Part shown: positions 15,143-22,138 of the stretch, in pieces
Numbering within the stretch: the first letter of the stretch is position 1
Layout of the letters: every line of letters begins with the position of its first letter
Virus record (IMG/VR): IMGVR_UViG_3300042691_055965
Coordinates: 1 to 64,000 of that record
Source: a virus
DNA: 64,000 bases
Strand: one strand, 5' to 3'
Program-made: the position numbers and the translations under genes
The notes under the pieces: model-generated
What the model saw: only the letters and a program-made list of their open reading frames with translations
The model's database searches: none
What the model was told of the DNA's origin: nothing

Positions 15143-16800
15143 TACCTATAAGATCTTCCGTACGTTTTTCTGTTTTGTTTATATGCTGGTATCGTGCCTG
15201 TCCTTCTGGCATAATCTCTATCGTTTGATTTATTTCTACGTCTTTGTTTACTTGCACTCATCCAATCAGATGCACCTGAATGATCAACATATTGTGCTTT
15301 CATCCTTCCAGTAGTGTAAGAATACGAACTAAAACCAAAACCTCCCCCTTGTTTTCCAATGTATTCAAGAGAAATGACATTATTAGCAATTTTACCTGTT
15401 AGTTCACTTTCTGCCGAAATTTTAATATTACCAAGAATTGTTACCCTAACATAAAAAGTAAAATTAGCATACTGACCAGGATTCGGTAAAGTTTTGGTAG
15501 GATCATTATCAAGTTTACCTCCAGTATCAGTTACTTTATAATACATATCAACATTATCATATATGTTTTCAGATACTATTATATCTGTATTTTGTTTGAA
15601 TTTTGAAACTATACTTTGTACTAAAAGATCACCTCTTTTCTTTGCAAGTGCTGCATTTTTTAAATTATTACCTGTCTTTTCTATATTTTCAATTTTTTTA
15701 ACAAATTCATCATCATTTGTGTGTGTCACGTCCAAAACATCAGTCCCCGTCCAAGTATTACTTGCTGAAGATTCTGAATATACTTTATATATTTCTATTC
15801 TATATGATACGTCACATTCACCACTACGATTACATTCAATCATTTCTTTCAGTGTTTTACTATCTGAATCACCTTTTGGTTTTTCATAATCAATTTTTGT
15901 AGAATATAAAGTGTTATATATTGTTTCCATAGCACTTTCTAAAAACGGTTTTGGGTCTGATGCCCCCGGATCATAATTTGTTTCTATTTTTGGTATTTCT
16001 ATCATTTTGGATGCTTTAGTTTCTTTTACATTTGCATCTCTTAATTTTGCGGGTTTTACTTCTTCTTCTTCAGTAGTGATTATGAAAGATAATGGTTTTT
16101 TTGTTACAGGAACATAATTAAATGTGCCATCCTCATTATTTCCTGCATAAACTGATTGAGAATTAGATAATACCACATCTTCTTCACATTCATAATCAAA
16201 CTTATTTGTTAATGCTGTTTGTAGTGCTGTTTTCAATCCGGTTAATTCTTCAGGTTCGACTTCAGCAATCAAAGACAAATCTACAGACTTGTATTCTTCT
16301 GGAAGTACTTCATTGTTCATTACAAATTTCCATCTTTGTGCTTTCTTGAAGAATTTTTTTAATTTTCTAATTTCTTTTTTTTGTGATTTGTCAGTTTGTT
16401 TAGAAATGTATACTCTTGGGTCATCCAATATAGTATTAAGTGCGTTATAAAATGCCTCACCTAATTTTATTCTTTGTTCACCTGTCAATTTATTATACTC
16501 CGCAAAAGAAGAAAGTTCGGCATTCATTTTTTGGGTGACATTCGCAGGTTTTGTTAGTTCTTCATCGACTTCTTTGTCGTATGTAAATTCCCCGCCAATG
16601 TTAAGTGAACCACGGGTTATATCTCTTAATTGATTTCTACCTCCACCTAAATTCAAATTAAAACTTTTAGTTTTTGGTTCATTAATTTCTAAAATTAAAT
16701 TTTCAGAACTCAAATCAGATTGCTCATTCAAAGTTTTACCTACTTTGTAAGAATTTAAAAAATTAATTTTATTAATTTCTTCTAACAATTTTTTGTCCAT
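15142..16800 (-). CDS. Large internal-head candidate with leader and Arg-rich tail
   Basis: Protein of 552 aa. Residues 1-26 form a helical leader (MDKKLLEEINKINFLNSYKV) ending T-L-N-E before Q27, matching the 19872 protein (TISE-Q) and the first gene (VISE-Q). The body is mixed alpha/beta with many acidic residues and no recognised domain. The last ~35 residues are very basic (KQRRRNKSNDRDYARR, then KQNRKTYGRSYR), suiting contact with packaged DNA. Inference: a packaged protein that binds DNA through its tail. Confidence 0.6.
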   Translation of the reverse strand: MDKKLLEEINKINFLNSYKVGKTLNEQSDLSSENLILEINEPKTKSFNLNLGGGRNQLRDITRGSLNIGGEFTYDKEVDEELTKPANVTQKMNAELSSFAEYNKLTGEQRIKLGEAFYNALNTILDDPRVYISKQTDKSQKKEIRKLKKFFKKAQRWKFVMNNEVLPEEYKSVDLSLIAEVEPEELTGLKTALQTALTNKFDYECEEDVVLSNSQSVYAGNNEDGTFNYVPVTKKPLSFIITTEEEEVKPAKLRDANVKETKASKMIEIPKIETNYDPGASDPKPFLESAMETIYNTLYSTKIDYEKPKGDSDSKTLKEMIECNRSGECDVSYRIEIYKVYSESSASNTWTGTDVLDVTHTNDDEFVKKIENIEKTGNNLKNAALAKKRGDLLVQSIVSKFKQNTDIIVSENIYDNVDMYYKVTDTGGKLDNDPTKTLPNPGQYANFTFYVRVTILGNIKISAESELTGKIANNVISLEYIGKQGGGFGFSSYSYTTGRMKAQYVDHSGASDWMSASKQRRRNKSNDRDYARRTGTIPAYKQNRKTYGRSYR

Positions 16801-16813
16801 AAATATTTTATTT

Positions 16814-16820
16814 ATAAATA
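16814..16820 (-). promoter_or_regulatory. TATTTAT element before the 16800 gene
   Basis: Minus-strand TATTTAT 13 nt before the start. The site overlaps a plus-strand copy at 16809-16815 that faces the CAP-like gene. Confidence 0.4.
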
Positions 16821-16871
16821 TAACTATAATTAAAAAAAAAAGTGTTATATTTACTGCTCAAATCTTTCAAC

Positions 16872-17507
16872 ATGAAAACAATAATCACAATTTTAGTTTT
16901 ATTTTTGACTGTGAGTTCATATGGACAAACTCACAATTTTGATGAGGATAGTATTCAATATTACTTTCTTAAGCACTTGGATACCATGAGGAATGAATTA
17001 CATAATGGTATTCCAAAAACAATTGTGAACGATAACGCAAGTAATGCTTGTCTTCACCACAATAAATTTCTTGCTGACATTCAACAAAATGATGGTTCAA
17101 TTATTATGACTCACGATGAATTCAAAATCAAAGACGGTGTTAAATACAAAGGTAACGATACTATAATTGGGTATTATATGGATAGAAATAATTATTACAA
17201 CACAAATAAAGATTTTGCGTCGTCGGCTGAAGTTGCTGCTTGTGTTGTTTTATGGACAACCGACGACAATCAAGGAAATATTACTAATTTTATTCATCAA
17301 TATATGACAAATGAGTGGATAGGAAAAAGATTACTATATTCACTTAAACAATCAGATAGCCATAATAGAGTTATTTCAAGTTTTGGATATAATGTAGTGG
17401 CTATTGACGTGTCAATTATCAATGGGATTGTTTATTTAACTATGGTTACTGGTTCAAAAATAGAATATGTAAACGGTAAAGAGATACATATTTCAAATCT
17501 CAAATAA
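16872..17507 (+). CDS. Secreted CAP/SCP-like protein
   Basis: 211 aa from the ATG at 16872, which starts directly at a signal peptide (MKTIITILVLFLTVSSYGQ). An upstream in-frame ATG at 16842 would bury it. The mature part has features loosely matching the CAP (SCP/PR1) fold: ASNACLHHNKFLADI near the start, an acidic/His region (MTHDEF), SAEVAACVVLWTT, and a later FIHQYMTNEWIGKRLL with a final beta pair. CAP proteins are secreted and have varied roles. Assignment is tentative. It should be exported from the infected cell. Confidence 0.5.
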   Translation: MKTIITILVLFLTVSSYGQTHNFDEDSIQYYFLKHLDTMRNELHNGIPKTIVNDNASNACLHHNKFLADIQQNDGSIIMTHDEFKIKDGVKYKGNDTIIGYYMDRNNYYNTNKDFASSAEVAACVVLWTTDDNQGNITNFIHQYMTNEWIGKRLLYSLKQSDSHNRVISSFGYNVVAIDVSIINGIVYLTMVTGSKIEYVNGKEIHISNLK

Positions 17508-17531
17508 TATTTATGTTTTAGGTGTAACCTA

Positions 17532-17538
17532 TATTTAT
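17532..17538 (+). promoter_or_regulatory. TATTTAT element before the 17544 gene
   Basis: TATTTAT, 5 nt, ATG at 17544; supports this ATG over the TTG at 17538. Confidence 0.5.
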
Positions 17539-17543
17539 TGAAT

Positions 17544-18206
17544 ATGAAAAATTTCAAACAGTTAAATCCCGAATTAAAACCTGGCGATCGTATCATGTTA
17601 TTACATTTGGATGGAGAAGACATACCATCGGGAACAAAAGGAAAAGTTTTGAAAATAATGGATGTACCCAAATTCACAAAAGACGATCTTGGGTTCATGT
17701 ATGATATGGAATGGTACGACGACGAAGGAAAAGTTATATCAAAGTTAAGTTTGGCTCCGGAAGTCGATGGGTGGGTTTACGATAAAATGTTTTATATGGA
17801 AAATCCAACTGACATTAATGAATCCAAAATGGACAATATGGATGATGTCATGAAGGCATTCAAGATAATATCCGCTTTACCAAAGTCAGAAATGAAAATA
17901 ATCCAAACATATTTGGAATTAATTAGAAAACTTGGTATTGTAAATATGTTTCAATCACCAGGTTTATTAGGGGCGTCCAAAGACTATTTGAAAGATTTTA
18001 TAAAAATGAAATCTTATGAACGTGATTTTGATGAAGATATTATAGATGAAATACTTGATATGTCCGACACTGTAAGAAATATTTTAATATCCAAAAGTGT
18101 ACAAAACATTGAAGAAAGAGGACAAGAAATAACAATTAATAATGTGCAACGTGAAATGAAACTATTGGCTCAAGCATGTGTTAAATACTTTATGAAAATA
18201 TTTTAA
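17544..18206 (+). CDS. Hypothetical protein with DUF4314-like N-terminus
   Basis: 220 aa from ATG 17544. Residues about 5-85 form a small beta domain with LKPGDRIMLLHLDGEDIPSG and GTKGKVLKI, resembling the DUF4314/SH3-like group common in phages. A linker at about 90-97 (PTDINES) contains I-N-E, the same triplet as the leader cut site, so processing between the domains is possible. The rest is helical. First gene of a run going to 22133 or beyond. Confidence 0.55.
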   Translation: MKNFKQLNPELKPGDRIMLLHLDGEDIPSGTKGKVLKIMDVPKFTKDDLGFMYDMEWYDDEGKVISKLSLAPEVDGWVYDKMFYMENPTDINESKMDNMDDVMKAFKIISALPKSEMKIIQTYLELIRKLGIVNMFQSPGLLGASKDYLKDFIKMKSYERDFDEDIIDEILDMSDTVRNILISKSVQNIEERGQEITINNVQREMKLLAQACVKYFMKIF

Positions 18207-18213
18207 TATTTAT
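18207..18213 (+). promoter_or_regulatory. TATTTAT element after 17544, before 18244
   Basis: TATTTAT 30 nt before the ATG at 18244; spacing unlike the 4-nt group. Confidence 0.3.
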
Positions 18214-18243
18214 ATCAAGATAAACTTTTTAGAAAATTATAAA

Positions 18244-18723
18244 ATGAGAGGATTTGCAGGATTAACAAAAAAAGAAACTGACGATATATTAAAACAACAC
18301 AGTAAAACATATGACGGGTATGCTGTTGGAAATGTGGGAACTAATATGTACCCGATAAGTGTTTACGACGATGCAAGAGATAGTAAAGGAATAACAGTAA
18401 CTAACAATAATGTTGTAAAGACATACACCAATCATAGAATCAATGAAATAACCGCAAAACCTTTGAATTACGACGAAATAATGCCGGCATATGATTTTGA
18501 TTCACCAGGACCTCAACAAAGTATGGTTCAACCAAACCCAGGAAAAAAACCATATGATTTTACTTCGAAAGGACCTGTAGATGTTTTTGAAGATGAATTT
18601 ATTAGTTTAGATGATGCTGAAGAATTTGTTAACAAGTTAGAACTTGAAGATGAAGATGACAATATAAATGAAAGTATCGAAAAAACACTTGACTTATTCA
18701 AAAGATTTAAAAATTTTAACTAA
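18244..18723 (+). CDS. Hypothetical acidic protein, 159 aa
   Basis: Unrecognised. The N-terminal part is polar (MRGFAGLTKKETDDILKQHS). Two sites fit the (I/L)xE pattern: HRINE near residue 66 and DNINES near residue 141. The middle is proline-rich and may be unfolded (residues about 75-120, FDSPGPQQSMVQPNPGKKP). The C-terminal quarter is acidic. Ends in a 1-nt overlap with the next gene. Likely virion-associated by context only. Confidence 0.5.
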   Translation: MRGFAGLTKKETDDILKQHSKTYDGYAVGNVGTNMYPISVYDDARDSKGITVTNNNVVKTYTNHRINEITAKPLNYDEIMPAYDFDSPGPQQSMVQPNPGKKPYDFTSKGPVDVFEDEFISLDDAEEFVNKLELEDEDDNINESIEKTLDLFKRFKNFN

Positions 18724-19028
18724 TGGAAGTTGTTGAAATTGTTACACATTATATCGACAAAACACAAAATTTGATAAATGTGGAATTTAGGTTGTTAGGT
18801 GACGAAGAAGACGAAATCAGAGAAGATTTGATTGAGTATTCTTTCTTTGAAGAATTTGGTTTTGACAATCATAAAAATTTTGACATATTCGAGTCACTTC
18901 TTGAAGAAGAAGATGAATGGGAAGAAGATGACTATGATTATATTAATAATGAAGACAATTTAATTTCGTTTCTTAATGAATACTATATTGTTTACCCAAA
19001 AAAATTACCAAAGGTAAATTATAAGTAA
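18723..19028 (+). CDS. Small, very acidic protein
   Basis: Protein of 101 aa, dominated by D and E (SLLEEEDEWEEDDYDYINNE), with a short basic C-terminal end (PKKLPKVNYK). No family recognised. Starts 1 nt before the end of the preceding gene. Such acidic proteins may act as DNA mimics or core-like factors, but nothing in the sequence singles out a role. Confidence 0.5.
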   Translation: MEVVEIVTHYIDKTQNLINVEFRLLGDEEDEIREDLIEYSFFEEFGFDNHKNFDIFESLLEEEDEWEEDDYDYINNEDNLISFLNEYYIVYPKKLPKVNYK

Positions 19029-19069
19029 AAACACCAAAAATTAGTTTTAAGGTTTCATATAATTTATTA

Positions 19070-19076
19070 TATTTAT
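19070..19076 (+). promoter_or_regulatory. TATTTAT element before the 19081 gene
   Basis: TATTTAT, 4 nt, ATG. Confidence 0.5.
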
Positions 19077-19080
19077 TAAT

Positions 19081-19455
19081 ATGATAAAGAAACCCATTCC
19101 ATATCATTTTTTTTTATGTGAAATAGTTCTTAGAAAAAAGAATTGCCTTGGTATGGTTACTTCTGAAATTGCTATTGTCATTTCTTTAGATTCCAAAATA
19201 ATAATATTGAAATCAATCTTAAATAAAGATTTAAAAAAGTTTCCTTTAAAAAAATCCGATGTTTTAGATTTCGAATTACTTAAAGAGTGGATTATCGATA
19301 ACCATTATAGTATGTCATTTTACACAAAATCAAAAAAGTTGAAACTTGAAGTTGCTTGTCACTTAGACGATTTAACAAGTCGGAAAAAGTTTAAAAAATC
19401 CTTTTTCAGTAAAATAAACATTTTTAATAGGGTTAAACTATTTATTAAAAAATGA
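19081..19455 (+). CDS. Small basic protein, 124 aa
   Basis: Basic protein rich in K, I, L and F with no recognised domain. It has two hydrophobic stretches (about 7-35 and 40-60) that look like beta strands rather than membrane spans, and a lysine-rich C-terminus (SRKKFKKSFF, RVKLFIKK). The end overlaps the next gene by 4 nt. No leader. Function unknown. Confidence 0.5.
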   Translation: MIKKPIPYHFFLCEIVLRKKNCLGMVTSEIAIVISLDSKIIILKSILNKDLKKFPLKKSDVLDFELLKEWIIDNHYSMSFYTKSKKLKLEVACHLDDLTSRKKFKKSFFSKINIFNRVKLFIKK

Positions 19456-19862
19456 ATTTAATTATTGAAGATATAAGAAGAATCCGACAATTGATGGTTT
19501 TAGAGGATAAATTTACGACTGACGTTGATTTAATTGATAAGGGAGATAGTCAAGAACCAATTCAAAAAGGTCCATCGTCAGACGATGGTGATAATGATGC
19601 ACCTGATGGTATGGATGAATCTGAAATTACCGAAGATGAGGCAGGTGGTGAAGGTGCAACTTCAAGTGCAGCATATCCCACTTTAAATAAATGGGCAAGT
19701 GGTAGGGCTGATGGTCCTAGTAATTCAGGTTCACTAACAAAATGGGCTGAAGTTGTTGGTTCTAAATTAGTAAAAGGACCCGGTAACAAACCAAATAAGT
19801 CAGGTGAACGAGTTTGGGTATCGGGTAGAAAATTTGGACCTACCGGAAATAATTATAAATAA
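19452..19862 (+). CDS. Glycine/proline-rich protein with capsid-targeting leader
   Basis: Protein of 136 aa. Residues 1-18 (MNLIIEDIRRIRQLMVLE) form a leader ending V-L-E before D19, like the PAP2 protein (LMLLE). The mature part is low-complexity: acidic 30-65, then rich in G, S, P and N. It ends 9 nt before the 753-aa leader-bearing protein, so the two are probably made together. Inference: small internal head protein. Confidence 0.55.
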   Translation: MNLIIEDIRRIRQLMVLEDKFTTDVDLIDKGDSQEPIQKGPSSDDGDNDAPDGMDESEITEDEAGGEGATSSAAYPTLNKWASGRADGPSNSGSLTKWAEVVGSKLVKGPGNKPNKSGERVWVSGRKFGPTGNNYK

Positions 19863-19871
19863 TTAATCGTA

Positions 19872-22133
19872 ATGAAAAAAATAATTGAAGAAGAAATACT
19901 AAGACAGTTACAACTTATTAATTTTGATAAAGGTAAAACTATTAGTGAACAATATATGGCTGGTGGTGGACGTGAAATTGCGGCAGCAACATATGAAACG
20001 TCAAAATACATACAAGATGAGAATAAAAAAGAAGATGAAAGTTATCAATACCTTTATGATAAATGGGCACCATATGTTTGTGGAACAGGTGGTGGTGGAA
20101 TAAGTCCTGATAATTCCTTTGGTGCGGTAGCAGGGTATTGTGATTGGGTAAAAAATGGTTTAACACCTTTTGATATTTGTAATTCTCCAATAGTTGATGT
20201 AAAATATAATCATCCAACAAAAGATTTTTACCCATTGAATTATGCTCAAGAAGTTAATAAAAGAAGAAAAGAAGGAAAAAAATACGTCCAAACAGGTGGA
20301 GGTATTGTCGTAAAAAAAGAAAAAGGATATCTTTATAATACATATTGGTGCGAATGTAAAAAAGATGTGGAATTTTATGCACCTACTGAATATAATTCTA
20401 ACTTACCTACGGGTTCATTTTTCAAATTGGACGGTCCTTTGAATTTGAAGTATGTGACAAATGTCCCAACAGTAACAAGTGTTAATGATTGGTTTGACTT
20501 GAAAAAATGTACAGCAACAAATAAAGCTGAGGAGGTTGTTGATAAATATTTTCATACAGTTGCTCCATTCATATCATTAGTGTTGAATTTTTTCGGTCCC
20601 ATTGGTATGGCTTTAGGTGCAGTTATTGAATTTGCGGATGGTGTAAAATATCAAGAAGAAGGTAATACATATGCTGCGGGTTTGTCATATACTTTTGCCG
20701 CATTAGGTCCTTTAGATTTTGGTTTGAGCCCTTTTATTAAATCAAGTGGGAATTCTTTGATAAAAAAAACCTTGATAAAATCCTCAAAATATAGTGTAAA
20801 TGAAATTAAACTTTTGCAATTTCTAAAAAATACAAACCAAACTATGCGATTGGTAAGATTGGGAACTGCTTTTAAATTTGTAAGAGTTGCTATGACATAT
20901 ATAATGAAGTCAAAAATATTCGGATTATTTCTTCTAAAACTTATTAATCTTGGTGTTGCAACAACAGCTATTTTATCGAAATTAGGTTTAATCATTGGTG
21001 GGGGGTTTATTGGTTGGGATTACATTGCATACAAATATGAAATCCAAAATACCATGCCACTTGTTGAATTAAAAAAATCAAATTGGAAAATTTTGAAACT
21101 TCTTGGTGATTTAGGTCCTCATTTACAACCGTTTACTACAGGTGTCATGTCAACAAATCCTGAAGTTGAAAAAATATTTGAAGAATTTGACAAAGAAATT
21201 TCTATGAAAAACAGAATAATAAACGTTATACAAGATAATATCGAAAGTGGTGAAGAGTTTAGTGAAAAATTATCAAAAGTGTACAGCGTTGACTTAGTAT
21301 TCATTCAAATGGCGTTAGAAAGTTTAGGGTTTGCAAAAAATATATCATCTAGTTTTACAGTATATAAAAGTTCTACTTTGTGGGGTTTTAAAAATGCCGT
21401 CAACATTCAAAAAATTCAAATGTTTGCACGTAATACTTTAACAGGAATAGGGGTACTTTCGATGAAATCATTAGAAGCTGTAGAATCAAACTTGACAGAA
21501 AAAGATGGAACGTTAGTACAAGAATGGAACCCTTATAACGGTCGTCCTATTACTTATGTTTATTTGAAAAGGGATATTGGTAAAAAACATTTTTTAATAA
21601 TAACCGACAAATTTGGTAAGAAAAAATCAATAAATTTAAATAGTTCTTTTGAAGAAATGTCATTTGGAATGAAGACTGCGGATGTTGACACAAGTTTCCA
21701 CTGGGGATTTTTTGACAATTTTACAAAGGCATCAGTTATGGAATTTCAGAAAAAAAATGGTATATCACCGTCAGATGGTATTGCAGGAACAAAAACATTA
21801 ATAAAGTTACAAAATATATTAAAATCAAAAAGTGATGAAGTTAAAAATTATGCAAACATAAATTACACTGACGAAGAAATTGATGAACTTAGAGAAGAAC
21901 TCTTAGATAGTCTTGAAGATGTTAAAAAACGTACAGATAAAAAAATGTTAATTTCTGAAAAAGATATGCAAAATGCATACATAAAACAAAAAAATGGATT
22001 AATTAATGAAGCTGAAATATTTTTAAATAAAAATTATGAAGGTCTTAATGTTTCAGACACTACTGTTTATGAAGTAGAATTATTTTTAGAAAAGGCTAAA
22101 AATGGTAGTTTAACAGAAAACGATTTAAAATAA
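19872..22133 (+). CDS. Large membrane-capable internal protein with PG-binding domain
   Basis: Protein of 753 aa. Residues 1-26 form a leader ending T-I-S-E before Q27. A Cys-containing region follows (about 60-180). Hydrophobic stretches lie at about 231-253 (FISLVLNFFGPIGMALGAVI) and 349-382 (GLFLLKLINLGVATTAIL, LGLIIGGGFIGW). A peptidoglycan-binding-like domain lies at about 600-650 (SVMEFQKKNGISPSDG, GTKTLIKLQ). The rest of the C-terminus is a long acidic helical region. Membrane helices plus cell-wall binding in a protein with a capsid-type leader fit an ejected protein that helps DNA cross the envelope, similar in idea to T7 internal core proteins. That role is inference. Confidence 0.65.
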   Translation: MKKIIEEEILRQLQLINFDKGKTISEQYMAGGGREIAAATYETSKYIQDENKKEDESYQYLYDKWAPYVCGTGGGGISPDNSFGAVAGYCDWVKNGLTPFDICNSPIVDVKYNHPTKDFYPLNYAQEVNKRRKEGKKYVQTGGGIVVKKEKGYLYNTYWCECKKDVEFYAPTEYNSNLPTGSFFKLDGPLNLKYVTNVPTVTSVNDWFDLKKCTATNKAEEVVDKYFHTVAPFISLVLNFFGPIGMALGAVIEFADGVKYQEEGNTYAAGLSYTFAALGPLDFGLSPFIKSSGNSLIKKTLIKSSKYSVNEIKLLQFLKNTNQTMRLVRLGTAFKFVRVAMTYIMKSKIFGLFLLKLINLGVATTAILSKLGLIIGGGFIGWDYIAYKYEIQNTMPLVELKKSNWKILKLLGDLGPHLQPFTTGVMSTNPEVEKIFEEFDKEISMKNRIINVIQDNIESGEEFSEKLSKVYSVDLVFIQMALESLGFAKNISSSFTVYKSSTLWGFKNAVNIQKIQMFARNTLTGIGVLSMKSLEAVESNLTEKDGTLVQEWNPYNGRPITYVYLKRDIGKKHFLIITDKFGKKKSINLNSSFEEMSFGMKTADVDTSFHWGFFDNFTKASVMEFQKKNGISPSDGIAGTKTLIKLQNILKSKSDEVKNYANINYTDEEIDELREELLDSLEDVKKRTDKKMLISEKDMQNAYIKQKNGLINEAEIFLNKNYEGLNVSDTTVYEVELFLEKAKNGSLTENDLK

Positions 22134-22138
22134 AAATT

